Shown here: positions 32,934-43,208 of the stretch, piece by piece
How the letters are laid out: each line of letters begins with the position of its first letter
How positions within the stretch are numbered: the stretch's first letter is position 1
DNA from: JAWHTC01 sp032586155
GTDB lineage: Bacteria > Pseudomonadota > Alphaproteobacteria > Rhodobacterales > Rhodobacteraceae
Length of the DNA stretch: 64,000 bases
Assembly (NCBI RefSeq): GCF_032586155.1
Contig: NZ_JAWHTC010000005.1
Span: forward strand, 310,001-374,000
Direction: 5' to 3'
The notes under the pieces: model-generated
Databases searched by the model: none
Told to the model about the DNA's origin: nothing
The model's input: the letters and a program-made list of their open reading frames with translations, nothing else
Translations under genes and position numbers: made by a program

Positions 32934-33965
32934 TCAGGGTTTCAAAATCCGGTCGGTGAGGTTCTGCCGCCCGGCGATGATCGGTTTCAGGATCGGGGTC
33001 AGGTCCGGTTCGTTATCCATCATCAGTTCCAGCTCATCGAGCCGGTTGGTGGCGACCAGTTGCAGGGCATCCTCGCGCAAACTGCCATCTGAGCGGCGGG
33101 GCAGGGCTGTGACCGGTTGCACCAGTTCGGCTTTGTCTTCGGGGACCATGGCGCGGACCGACGCATGGTCCAGATCACATTCGACAAAGGCGTAGATGCC
33201 GACGCCCTTGGCGGGCAGGGCATAGGTGAAAAGCGCGACCTCGCCTGCGCCTTGAAGCGCGGCACGCACGGCATCGCCATCGCGGGCGATCCGATCCTCG
33301 GTGCCTTCACCATCGGACCAGCTCATCAGGCTGCGGGTGATGAAATTGTAAAGCCGCTTGCCGGTGGCCATCCAGATCCGCGTCGGCAGGGATTTGCGCG
33401 CCAGCATGCGCTTTTCACTGGCGGTCAGCAGGTGCGGGGCGAAGTTGCGTTTTTGCTTCAGGAGGTGGCGCAGGTCTTCGCGGGCCATGGTGCGGAACAG
33501 TTTGCCCTTGCGGCGATGCACGCTGGCCAGTTGGAAGTCGATCACCGCGGCGCGGCCATCGGGGCTGCGCAGCCAGTTCTGTGGCTTGGCGATGTCGTTA
33601 TGGGTGACGCCACGGGCGCGCATTTCCCGCAACAGGCGCTTGGCGTCCTTGTACCAGTCCGCCGTGTCAGGCTTGGCCAGTTGCAGTGGGGTGCCGTGAG
33701 ACCAGCTGCGCAAGAGGCCTTCGCCATCGACGCGCAGCAGTTTCGGGACGCCCTCGATGCCCTCAACGGTGCGCAGGCCCCGGATTTCCTTGCGGGCTAG
33801 GAAACTCGCGATGGGTTTGGCCCACCACGGCACGCCGTCCAGTTTGCGCAGCACCACCTTGAAGTCGGGGTCTTCGGCCAAATGCCCCGAGATGGTTTCG
33901 GAAAACACATCGCGCTTGTGCACCGTCTCCGGCACGAAGGTCAGCGTTTCGGGGGGCGTGGGCAT
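32934..33965 (-). CDS. protein-kinase-like / lipopolysaccharide-kinase-like protein
   Basis: A 343-residue protein. The N-terminal two thirds look like a RIO/Kdo-kinase-type fold: a Lys-containing strand (FKVVLRKL), a catalytic loop V-T-H122-N-D124-IAKPQN and a metal-binding D143 in VIDFQLA. The C-terminal part (about 225-320) reads ALFTYALPAKGVGIYAFVECD...TALPRRSDGSLREDALQLVATN and resembles the C-terminal domain of acyl-CoA synthetases. Substrate unknown. The start at ATG 33965 follows the ALDH terminator. Confidence 0.75.
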   Translation of the reverse strand: MPTPPETLTFVPETVHKRDVFSETISGHLAEDPDFKVVLRKLDGVPWWAKPIASFLARKEIRGLRTVEGIEGVPKLLRVDGEGLLRSWSHGTPLQLAKPDTADWYKDAKRLLREMRARGVTHNDIAKPQNWLRSPDGRAAVIDFQLASVHRRKGKLFRTMAREDLRHLLKQKRNFAPHLLTASEKRMLARKSLPTRIWMATGKRLYNFITRSLMSWSDGEGTEDRIARDGDAVRAALQGAGEVALFTYALPAKGVGIYAFVECDLDHASVRAMVPEDKAELVQPVTALPRRSDGSLREDALQLVATNRLDELELMMDNEPDLTPILKPIIAGRQNLTDRILKP

Positions 33966-33979
33966 GCGAGGGGTCCGGA

Positions 33980-34012
33980 AATAAGAAATCCGGGGCCGTC
34001 ATAGCCCCGGAT
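33980..34012 (-). terminator. Rho-independent terminator of the 34-35.5 kb aldehyde dehydrogenase
   Basis: ATCCGGGGC (34012-34004 on the minus strand) pairs perfectly with GCCCCGGAT (33996-33988) over 9 bp around a 7-base loop, followed in the minus direction by TTTCTTATTT. It lies 23 bases beyond the stop codon and just before the kinase-like gene. Confidence 0.85.
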
Positions 34013-34034
34013 CGTCTTGAAAGTCCATCAAAGA

Positions 34035-35480
34035 TCAGTCGTTTTCGTTCGACCAGCCCGACACGGCCTTGACTTCGAGGAAGTCTTCGATGCCCCAGAC
34101 GCCACCTTCGCGGCCATTGCCGGACTGTTTCATGCCGCCAAAGGGCGAGCCCGCGCCGCGCGGCTGGCCGTTCATTTCAACCATGCCCGAGCGCAACGAA
34201 CGGGCCATGCGGTTGAGGCGGGCACCGTCCTGGGTTTGGACATAGTTGGTGAGGCCATAGGGCGTGTCGTTGGCGATCTCGACCGCCTCTTCCTCGGTGT
34301 CGAACGGGATGATCGTGAGCACCGGGCCAAAAATTTCCTCGCGGGCGATGCGCATGTCGTTGTTGACGTCGGCAAAGACCGTGGGGCGGACATAGAAGCC
34401 CTTGTTCAGGCCCTCGGGGCGTCCGGTGCCCCCGGCGATCAGTTTGGCACCTTCGTCGATGCCGACCTGGATCAGATCCTGGATCTTGTTCCACTGGACC
34501 TCGTTTACCACCGGGCCGATATGGCGGCCTTCGTCATGGGCATTGCCGACCTGGATCGACGAGGCCGCGGCGGCGGCTTCTTCGACAGCAGCGTCGTAAC
34601 GCTCGCGTTGAACCAGCATCCGGGTGGGGGCGTTGCAGCTTTGTCCGGTATTGTTCATACAGTGCAAGACGCCGCGTTTGACGGCCTTTTCATCGGCATC
34701 GGCAAACACCACATTGGCACCCTTGCCACCGAGTTCGAGGTGAACCTTTTTCAGGCTGTCGGCTGCCGATTTCGAGATCAGGATACCGGCGCGTGTCGAA
34801 CCAGTGAAAGAGACCATGTCGACGTCCGGGTGCGCGGTCAGCTGGCTGCCAACGCCGATACCGTCACCGTTGACGAGGTTGAAGACGCCGGGCGGGAACC
34901 CGGCCTCGTCCATCATCTCGGCGAACAGCATGGCATCGAGCGGGGTTTCCTCGGACGGTTTCAGGATCATCGTACAGCCGGCCACGGCGGCGGCACCGAC
35001 CTTGAGCGTGATCTGGTTCATCGGCCAGTTCCACGGCGTGATCAGCGCGGCCACACCAACTGGTTCGTGGATGATCCGGTCATTGGGGGCATGATCACCC
35101 AGCGGGCGGATCATGTCGAAATCCTTGGCCGCACGCACGAAATTCTTGAGATGGCCAAAGCCTGCGCCCCATTGCTGGGTTTTTGCCATATCGATCGGCG
35201 CGCCCATCTCCATCGAGATCGCCTCGGCCATATCGCCAGCGCGCGCCTTGTAGACGCCAATCAGCTTTTCCAGCAGGGCGATGCGTTCTTCCTTGGGGGT
35301 GGTCATCCAGGCGGGGAAGGCCGCCTTGGCGGCGGCCACGGCGGCGTCGGTATCGGCCTGGCCACCTAGGGAGATCACGGCCACCGCTTCTTCTGTGGAC
35401 GGATCGATAACCTTGTGGTCGTGGCCCTCGATCGGATCGACCCACTGGCCGCTGATATAGAATTGACGCTTCTCGATCAT
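34035..35480 (-). CDS. NAD(P)-dependent aldehyde dehydrogenase
   Basis: A 481-residue aldehyde dehydrogenase. The nucleotide-binding FTGSTRAGILISK, the general-base Glu in LELGGKGAN and the catalytic Cys in NNTGQSCNAPT are intact. NAPT after the Cys and QPRGAGSPFGGMKQSGNGREGG at the C-terminus are typical of the group of broad aldehyde dehydrogenases in Rhodobacterales; the substrate is unknown. Only about a third of positions look shared with the enzyme at 20.4 kb, so they are not recent duplicates. ATG at 35480 with AAGGGGAT upstream; it is monocistronic, with its own terminator. Confidence 0.93.
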   Translation of the reverse strand: MIEKRQFYISGQWVDPIEGHDHKVIDPSTEEAVAVISLGGQADTDAAVAAAKAAFPAWMTTPKEERIALLEKLIGVYKARAGDMAEAISMEMGAPIDMAKTQQWGAGFGHLKNFVRAAKDFDMIRPLGDHAPNDRIIHEPVGVAALITPWNWPMNQITLKVGAAAVAGCTMILKPSEETPLDAMLFAEMMDEAGFPPGVFNLVNGDGIGVGSQLTAHPDVDMVSFTGSTRAGILISKSAADSLKKVHLELGGKGANVVFADADEKAVKRGVLHCMNNTGQSCNAPTRMLVQRERYDAAVEEAAAAASSIQVGNAHDEGRHIGPVVNEVQWNKIQDLIQVGIDEGAKLIAGGTGRPEGLNKGFYVRPTVFADVNNDMRIAREEIFGPVLTIIPFDTEEEAVEIANDTPYGLTNYVQTQDGARLNRMARSLRSGMVEMNGQPRGAGSPFGGMKQSGNGREGGVWGIEDFLEVKAVSGWSNEND

Positions 35481-35962
35481 CTGTCTGATCCCCTTATTTC
35501 CCCGGGCTGATCGCCCACTCCGTTCAGATTCGCGACACAGTGTCATTACCGTCTGTCAGCCGCAAGGTGACGGGCGGAAAACGCCGCGGAAGATTGCGCT
35601 TGAGGGAAGGTGCCCCGCCCCCGATCTGGACGTATTGTCGGCCGGGGGCGGGGGAGGGAGAGAGACTATCATATAGAGCAGGGATCTTGTCCATCCCGAC
35701 AAGACCCCTGCCAGGTCCGATCGCTTTCGGACCTTCCCCCGTGAGTGGGGTTTCAAGCCGCAGCGGTGGAAATGTCTTGGTGCCCTGCCGCCAGTGCCTG
35801 TCCTGCATGACGTTTACGTTAACGTCATGAGCGATTTAGTAGACCGTTTGGTTAAAATAAGGGGGAAAAATCCAAAACCTGCATCAGGACGCGAGTTTTT
35901 TGTGGCCGCACCTACTTCGGCGGGAATATGCCGCTGAAATCGAGCCAGCAGCGCACCGGTTT
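35481..35962. other. structured leader and operator region of the aldehyde dehydrogenase
   Basis: This 482-base gap shows no gene. On the minus strand, downstream of the palindrome at 35806-35829, it would form a leader with two strong stems: GCAGGG-AT-CTTGTC paired with GACAAG-AC-CCCTGC (35678-35711) and GCCCCCG paired with CGGGGGC (35617-35623 with 35643-35649). No U-run follows either stem. The density of stems suggests post-transcriptional control or simply a long GC-rich 5' UTR. Confidence 0.45.
35806..35829. promoter_or_regulatory. 24-base palindromic operator candidate
   Basis: CATGACGTT-TACGTT-AACGTCATG is a perfect 9+9 inverted repeat with a 6-base centre that itself repeats ACGTT. 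The ACGTnnACGT core resembles MerR-type (LiuR-like) operators of branched-chain catabolism in alphaproteobacteria, but no regulator gene is adjacent. It lies 326 bases upstream of the aldehyde dehydrogenase ATG. Confidence 0.5.
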
Positions 35963-36652
35963 TCACGCTGCCGGGTCGGGGCTGAAGACGCCCATCTTGA
36001 ACAGTAAACCGGCCGCCAGAGCGCCGATGACCGGGGCCGAGATGAAGAGCCAGATTTGGCTGATCGCCGTGCCGCCAACAAAGAGCGCCGGGCCGACAGA
36101 GCGGGCCGGGTTGACTGACACGCCGGTAACGTTGATGCCCACAAGATGGATCACCACCAGGGTCAACCCGATGGCGAGCCCGGCCATGGCCGAGGGTGCG
36201 CCTGCGCCGGTGGACCCAAGGATCACCACGACAAAGAGGAAGGTTGCGACCAGTTCAAACAGGAAGGCCGAAGCCATGGTGTATTCGCTAAGGTATCCTG
36301 CGCCCCAACCATTCTGACCGAGCCCGTTTTCAGCGAGTGTGTAGTCGGCTGTACCGCCCGCGATCATCAACAGGATGAAGGCCCCGGCGATGCCACCTGC
36401 GGTCTGGGCGATGATGTAGCTGAGCCCCTCGCCCGCGCCCATCCGGCCCGAGGCCATGACGCCAAGGGTGACAGCGGGGTTGATGTGACAACCCGAGACC
36501 GGGCCAATGCCGTAGGCCATGGCGATGAGCGCAAGACCAAAAGCAAAGCTGATGCCGGTGAGACCGATATCGGCCCCGGCCAGCACGGCAGCACCGCACC
36601 CGAACAGGACCAGGGTGAAGGTGCCGATGAACTCGGCAATTGGTTTTTTCAT
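35963..36652 (-). CDS. aqpZ: aquaporin Z
   Basis: A 229-residue MIP-family channel with six membrane helices. Both NPA boxes are intact: GCHINPAVTLG (about residues 54-64) and VSVNPARSVGPAL (about 176-188). The His and Arg of the water-type selectivity filter can be assigned, and LHxxG-type glycerol residues are absent, so water rather than glycerol is the likely cargo. MKKPIAEFIGTFTLVLFGCGAAV is a typical AqpZ start. It is monocistronic, with about 550 bases of leader space before the next gene. Confidence 0.95.
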   Translation of the reverse strand: MKKPIAEFIGTFTLVLFGCGAAVLAGADIGLTGISFAFGLALIAMAYGIGPVSGCHINPAVTLGVMASGRMGAGEGLSYIIAQTAGGIAGAFILLMIAGGTADYTLAENGLGQNGWGAGYLSEYTMASAFLFELVATFLFVVVILGSTGAGAPSAMAGLAIGLTLVVIHLVGINVTGVSVNPARSVGPALFVGGTAISQIWLFISAPVIGALAAGLLFKMGVFSPDPAA

Positions 36653-37201
36653 GGGGTGTCCCTCTCACAAAACAAAACTGGTGAAAGCTTGCTGGGAGGG
36701 TCGCCCGAAATCAGTGGGAAAAAACTGTTGTTTGCGCCATACCGAAGGTCATCTACGCGGACAAAGCCACTATAGGAACAATTGTGCTTGGGACCAGCTT
36801 GCCCCGCTGACCGGGATGGAACTTGCGTCAAGCTGATAGATTGCCAAGCGGACACGGCCGGACAACTCGGGTTTGGCCGCACCGAGATGACCTTTCACGA
36901 GGCTTGGGCCTTTTCGCGCGAACCACATCCATTAGGCGATCTCCTGATCATCACAAAATATTATATTGTGTGAATGCACTCGCTCGGTGCAGGGTTACGC
37001 TACTCCGAAAAAGCGTTTCGGGGCGAAGCCAAACCACGGGTTTCCCTTCGACACGCTTGGAACCTTTTAATGGTGTGGGCGGTTCGAAATCACCTTGTGT
37101 CTCAGGTTGAATTTGCAACGCCTTAGTTTCTTACCATTCAGAATCCTGTACCACGGGTGTGCCGGGTTTCGATCTAAATCAGAGACACGTGGGAGGAAAA
37201 A
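36653..37201. other. divergent intergenic region without a gene
   Basis: This 549-base gap separates aqpZ (-) from the DsrE-like gene (+). I see no plausible coding sequence. It contains CACAA-N9-TTGTG (36952-36970) in a strongly A/T-rich patch, and CCGAAA-AAGCG-TTTCGG (about 37001-37017), a hairpin or operator. GGGAGGA at 37191 is the ribosome site of the DsrE-like gene. Confidence 0.45.
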
Positions 37202-37663
37202 ATGAAAATCAAACGCACACTCTTTGCAGCATTGGCCATGTTGGCCACGTCTTTCATCACGCCGGTTTCGGCACATGACGATGCTCCGGCACACGAAGTT
37301 CATCGGATTGCGATCCAGATCAGCGATAACAACCCCGGAACCTTTAACAAGGCTCTCAACAACGCGACGAACATGTCCAAATTCTTCCTGTCTCGCGGCG
37401 AGGACTATGAAATCGAGATCGTGGCCTACAACGCCGGTCTTCACTTGCTTCGTCCGGACACGTCTCCGGTCCTGGATCGTATCAAGAGCTTCACCGATAG
37501 CGTGCCCAACGTTACGCTCTCCGCATGTGGAAACACGATCAAGGGGATGAGCAAGAAGGCGGGCAAACAAATTGAAATAGTGCCCAATGCCCGGGTCGTT
37601 CCCGGTGGCGTTATCCGGCTCATGGAGCTCAGTGACCAAGACTACTTCATGATACGCCCCTAA
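37202..37663 (+). CDS. exported DsrE-like protein
   Basis: A 153-residue protein with a signal peptide (MKIKRTLFAALAMLATSFITPVSAH) and a single DsrE/DsrF-type domain: HRIAIQISDNNPGTFNKALNNATNMSKF (core helix) and ACGNTIKGM, where the Cys corresponds to the family's redox-active position. Cytoplasmic DsrE proteins carry sulfur; exported ones of this type occur in sulfur-oxidising or redox contexts. The strong site GGGAGGAAAAA precedes the ATG. No sulfur genes are next to it; the cytochrome genes at 40-42 kb lie beyond pnp. Confidence 0.85.
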   Translation: MKIKRTLFAALAMLATSFITPVSAHDDAPAHEVHRIAIQISDNNPGTFNKALNNATNMSKFFLSRGEDYEIEIVAYNAGLHLLRPDTSPVLDRIKSFTDSVPNVTLSACGNTIKGMSKKAGKQIEIVPNARVVPGGVIRLMELSDQDYFMIRP

Positions 37664-37797
37664 CGTTCAGTATTGCGCGACAGGGCGGATCTTTGGCCGG
37701 TATGCGTTGAAGGTCCATCCATGAAATGTCGTTCTTTGCCGTTGAATTCGGTGCAAGATGAAGTCTGCCCAGGGCTCAAAACGGCCATCCAACAAAA

Positions 37798-37826
37798 GGA
37801 AAAAGCCCCGGCGTTTCCGCCGGGGC
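37798..37826 (-). terminator. Rho-independent terminator of pnp
   Basis: On the minus strand GCCCCGGCG-GAAA-CGCCGGGGC is followed by TTTTTCC: a 9-bp perfect GC stem, a GNRA-type tetraloop and a U-run, 28 bases after the pnp stop. This is the clearest terminator in the window. Confidence 0.95.
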
Positions 37827-37853
37827 CTGTCAAAAGCTTAAAGGATCAGACGA

Positions 37854-39998
<2,145 letters not shown>

Positions 39999-40008
39999 GT
40001 ATCGTATC

Positions 40009-40052
40009 CTATTCGGGAGCACTCCCGCCCCTGCGGGTCTCCCATTTCAGTG
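40009..40052 (-). promoter_or_regulatory. hairpin in the pnp leader
   Basis: Read on the minus strand, GGGAGACCCGC pairs with GCGGGAGTGCTCCC-type sequence to give a stem of GGGAG with CTCCC, enclosing CCCGC with GCGGG. It lies directly before the pnp ribosome site. PNPase autoregulates through a cleaved leader hairpin in E. coli, so a similar role is possible here; this is analogy only. Confidence 0.35.
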
Positions 40053-40310
40053 GCGGCCCCATTGCCGCCGACCCCTCTATCCTTACATGCGCCGGGGTCA
40101 GAGCGTCACGTCTCAGATGGATGCGGCTATAGAGGAGTTTGAAAGGTTTGGAAAGAAGCGATGTTCCAGGGTACTCGGTGCCGAATTGTGCTTTCATGAT
40201 AGACCCGGTGCAGGGCCCCGACACCTGTCAATGCGCTACATCAATCGGATTTCATTTTGGTTGTATACTATTGTCGCACCGAACTGCCCGTTAACTCAGG
40301 AGAGTCTGAT

Positions 40311-41054
40311 ATGCTTATTCAAATGTTCTTCCGGTTTTCGACGTCGCCCGCGCTTGTTGTCTGCGCCGCCCTAATCGCTGGTCTCCCGGCATCGGTCGGG
40401 CCAGTCAAGGCCGACGAATTGGATTCCTCCATCGCACGTGGGGGACGGCTTTATGACAAATGGTACAAAGTTATTAAAGCACCCAAGCCCGAGGAAACCC
40501 ACCCGGCTTGGCCGGCCAGCAATACAAAGAAAAAGGGTGATGCAACGCAACGCTGCAAGGCGTGCCATGGCTGGGATGTGATGGGCAAGGATGGTGCCTA
40601 TGCGTCGGGATCGTACAAAACCGGCATTCCGGGACTGCAACACATGGCTGGTGCCGCAAATGAAACGGTCATTGCCGCGATCAAAGACAGTACACATGGT
40701 TTTGGCGGCAAGATGGACGAACAGGACTATGTCGACCTGGCGAACTTTGTCACAAAGGGATATTTCCCGATTGACGATTTCATCAACCGTGAAACCAAGG
40801 TGGCAAATGGTGACGCGGCAAAGGGCGAGGCCTACTACAATACGGTCTGTGCCAATTGCCACGGCAAGGACGGCAGCGAACCCAAGGACATGGGCACCAC
40901 TCTTGGGAGCCTGTCGAACAAGAACCCGTGGGAAATCATTCAAAAGATCATGAATGGCCAGCCCGCCGAGGATATGCCAGCGCTACGGGCTTTTGGTCCG
41001 CAGGTCTCGACCGACATTCTCGCGTATATGCAGACCCTGCCGAAGGCGGAGTAA
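40311..41054 (+). CDS. exported dihaem cytochrome c
   Basis: A 247-residue protein: an uncleaved or late-cleaved signal (FSTSPALVVCAALIAGLPASVGPVKA) and two class-I cytochrome c domains with haem motifs CKACH (about 81-85) and CANCH (about 183-187). Met residues downstream of each motif (HMAG and EDMPALR) can serve as sixth ligands. It is a periplasmic electron carrier. The ATG at 40311 has AGGAGAG upstream. It is followed 71 bases later by a tetrahaem NapC-type protein, so the pair could pass electrons from quinol to a reductase encoded elsewhere. It lies between pnp and rpsO on the opposite strand. Confidence 0.9.
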   Translation: MLIQMFFRFSTSPALVVCAALIAGLPASVGPVKADELDSSIARGGRLYDKWYKVIKAPKPEETHPAWPASNTKKKGDATQRCKACHGWDVMGKDGAYASGSYKTGIPGLQHMAGAANETVIAAIKDSTHGFGGKMDEQDYVDLANFVTKGYFPIDDFINRETKVANGDAAKGEAYYNTVCANCHGKDGSEPKDMGTTLGSLSNKNPWEIIQKIMNGQPAEDMPALRAFGPQVSTDILAYMQTLPKAE

Positions 41055-41125
41055 CCCGATAGAAACCAGCGCACCCACCCGGTTCTGTTGAACGGGTGGG
41101 TGCGACCCTTCTTGAGGTCAAGCGA

Positions 41126-41716
41126 ATGCGATGGTTCAAAAGTTTCTGGCGTTGGTTTTGGGTTCCGACGGCGCGTTTTGCGTGGGGGGCGATTCTCATG
41201 GTCGGCGTGTTTGTCGGGGTCATTTTCTGGGGGGGATTACACACGGCGATGGAAGCCACCAACACGTTGGGCTTTTGCACCTCCTGCCACGAAATGCGCC
41301 AGTTCGTTTACGAAGAATACAAGAAAACGACTCATTACAATAACCCCTCTGGTGTTCGTGCCACCTGTTCGGATTGCCACGTGCCAAAGCCGTGGGGTCC
41401 TAAAGTGCTCCGAAAGTTTCAGGCGACCGGCGAGCTTTGGGGAAAAATTACTGGAAAAGTGAACACGAAAGAGAAATTCGAAGCACACCGTTGGGAGATG
41501 GCAAACCGGGTCTGGGACACGATGCTGGCAAATGACAGCCGCGAATGCCGCAACTGCCATTCCTACCATGCCATGGATTTCGAAAACCAGTCTCGTCGGG
41601 CGCGCGAAAAGATGCAGGAAGGGATCGAGGACGGCAAAACCTGCATCGAATGCCACAAGGGCATTGCGCACAAGCTGCCAAAGGACCCGGACGGCGACGA
41701 CGACCGCGACGATTGA
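41126..41716 (+). CDS. NapC/NirT family tetrahaem cytochrome c
   Basis: A 196-residue membrane-anchored quinol dehydrogenase. A single N-terminal helix (FAWGAILMVGVFVGVIFWGGL) anchors a periplasmic domain with four CxxCH motifs: CTSCH, CSDCH, CRNCH and CIECH. The spacing is that of NapC/NirT, which takes electrons from the quinol pool. The ATG at 41126 has GAGG 8 bases upstream; an ATG 10 codons earlier lacks a site. The acidic tail (DPDGDDDRDD) is unusual. No nitrate, TMAO or sulfur reductase is adjacent, so its partner is unknown. Confidence 0.93.
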   Translation: MRWFKSFWRWFWVPTARFAWGAILMVGVFVGVIFWGGLHTAMEATNTLGFCTSCHEMRQFVYEEYKKTTHYNNPSGVRATCSDCHVPKPWGPKVLRKFQATGELWGKITGKVNTKEKFEAHRWEMANRVWDTMLANDSRECRNCHSYHAMDFENQSRRAREKMQEGIEDGKTCIECHKGIAHKLPKDPDGDDDRDD

Positions 41717-41758
41717 CGCCGAGCGGACAGGAATTGGTCCGAAACACGCGACCACCCG

Positions 41759-41794
41759 GAAAAAAGAAACGCCCGCTCGAAATCGAGCGGGCGT
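41759..41794. terminator. bidirectional terminator between napC-like gene and rpsO
   Basis: ACGCCCGCTCG-AAAT-CGAGCGGGCGT is an 11-bp perfect stem with a 4-base loop. On the minus strand it is followed by TTCTTTTTT, a strong terminator for rpsO, 27 bases after its stop. In the plus direction only TTC follows, so it would end the cytochrome transcript less well. Confidence 0.9.
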
Positions 41795-41820
41795 TCAATG
41801 TTCCTAAAGGAACGAAACTC

Positions 41821-42090
41821 TTAGCGGCGCAGGCCGAGGCGTTTGATCAGGTCCTGGTAACGGGCCTCATCCTTGCCTTTCAGGTAGTCCAGAAGTTTAC
41901 GACGCTGGGCAACCATTTTCAGAAGGCCACGGCGGCCGTGGTTGTCCTTCTTGTGGGTCTTGAAGTGCTCGGTCAGCGTGGCGATGCGCGAGCTGAGGAT
42001 GGCAACCTGGACTTCGGGCGAACCGGTGTCGCCGTCCTTGGTGCCGTATTCTTTCATCACGCGGGCTTTGTCTTCAGCAGTAATCGACAT
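41821..42090 (-). CDS. rpsO: 30S ribosomal protein S15
   Basis: An 89-residue S15, which binds the central domain of 16S rRNA and bridge B4. MSITAEDKARVMKEYGTKDGDTGSPEVQVAILSSRI and LTEHFKTHKKDNHGRRGLLKMVAQRRKLLDYLK are the hallmark segments. GGAGA precedes the ATG by 6 bases. In most alphaproteobacteria rpsO directly precedes pnp or lies next to truB; here it has its own terminator and two cytochrome genes on the opposite strand separate it from pnp. Confidence 0.98.
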   Translation of the reverse strand: MSITAEDKARVMKEYGTKDGDTGSPEVQVAILSSRIATLTEHFKTHKKDNHGRRGLLKMVAQRRKLLDYLKGKDEARYQDLIKRLGLRR

Positions 42091-42235
42091 CGGGGTCTCC
42101 TTTGATCAAAGGGTTAAGGGCACAAGCCGGGATGTCGTCCAGCAGGGTCCTATGGGAGATTGGCCGGGCAGGACCCGACCAGATGCGCGCATATAAGAGG
42201 GTTTTGCCGGAAAGAAAAGCAGAAACTGCCGTTGT

Positions 42236-42796
42236 CTAGGCGGCCACGTCGGACAGCAGGGCGTCGATCGAGGCCTCGGGTACAAGCTGAATGTCATCAG
42301 TGGTGATCCCGGACGCGTCATGCAGCGACATGACCACATGGCCATTGAGAAGGACATGGGTCAGGTCCGGGTCCTCGCCATCCGGTTCGAGGCCGAGCGT
42401 CGGCGGGTCCGCGCCGGGGGCGCCGTCATAGGCCAACACCAGCGTGTCTTCGGCCAGGTCGAAATCAATGACTTCGGAGGTCTGCTCCACGACCTCGACC
42501 CAATTGTCGGTTTCTCCGTTCTGTATGGCGTCTTCGCCGCCGTCTTGCCCGTCGCCCTCCCAATCGCCCACCGGCACATCACTACCGATGGGTTCCGATC
42601 CGTCACCGCTGGGCAGGGGCGCGCCCAAGTAGTCACCGGCGAGAATTTCATGTAGCGGGGTAATGTCGCCCGTGCTGTCGAGGGCGGCGTCCGCCATTGT
42701 GTCGGGCTCGTCTTCGCCCCCGTCAGCGCCTTCAAAGCCGACGAACACCGTGGTCCCGACCAGGATCATCCCCATCAAACCGGCAAGAAACAGCAT
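42236..42796 (-). CDS. membrane-anchored acidic protein of unknown function
   Basis: A 186-residue protein with one N-terminal membrane helix (MLFLAGLMGMILVGTTVFVGFE) and a highly acidic region (many Asp, Glu and Gly from about 25 to 105), then a compact C-terminal part (VIDFDLAEDTLVLAYDGAPGADPPTL...VLLNGHVVMSLHDASGITTDDIQLV). The acidic character and a VIDF-type motif recall C-terminal segments of calcium-binding repeat proteins, but there are no GGxGxD repeats. Similar proteins occur in Rhodobacterales; no function is known. Confidence 0.65.
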   Translation of the reverse strand: MLFLAGLMGMILVGTTVFVGFEGADGGEDEPDTMADAALDSTGDITPLHEILAGDYLGAPLPSGDGSEPIGSDVPVGDWEGDGQDGGEDAIQNGETDNWVEVVEQTSEVIDFDLAEDTLVLAYDGAPGADPPTLGLEPDGEDPDLTHVLLNGHVVMSLHDASGITTDDIQLVPEASIDALLSDVAA

Positions 42797-42923
42797 CGCT
42801 TTCGCTCCACGAAAGGCATCGGGCCATATGCGCCCTTGTCACCCAAAGTTCAAAAGCAATACCCACGGAGGGTTAAGGAATGGCGAAACCAGACCACCAG
42901 CTTTCGCAGGCATTTTACCGAGC

Positions 42924-43208
42924 CTACTGGGCGCTCTCGATTTCCTGGACGAGCCGCGCAGCCCAGTCTCCGATGATCGGGATGAATTCGAACTGGGCGA
43001 TCCACCAGCCCAGGATCGACACCAGGATCGTGGCCCCCAGGACCGAGCCCAGGCCGAAGGCGAGCCCGCGAAACAGCGAGAACGCGATCAGCCGCCAGCG
43101 CGAGTTGTACATGGTGACAAAGCGATGGGTGTTGAGCCGCTCGACCTCTTGCGTCAGGCGGTTGATCGCGTGCAGTTGGGGATCGTCGTGGGTTTCGTCG
43201 CTACTCAT
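42924..43208 (-). CDS. DUF5665-like small membrane protein
   Basis: A 94-residue protein with a soluble N-terminus (MSSDETHDDPQLHAINRLTQEVERLNTHRFV) and one or two membrane segments (LFRGLAFGLGSVLGATILVSILGWWIAQF). It fits DUF5665-type proteins of unknown function. I choose the ATG at 43208, which shares a base with the upstream stop (TGATG), instead of an internal-frame start three codons earlier. Fourth and last gene of the hemC operon block (hemC, DUF1643, this gene). Confidence 0.75.
   Translation of the reverse strand: MSSDETHDDPQLHAINRLTQEVERLNTHRFVTMYNSRWRLIAFSLFRGLAFGLGSVLGATILVSILGWWIAQFEFIPIIGDWAARLVQEIESAQ

Noticed and set aside
40227..40260. FNR-type box upstream of the dihaem cytochrome gene
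   Set aside because: Only one half-site (ATCAA) is present; the other half does not match TTGAT at the required distance.
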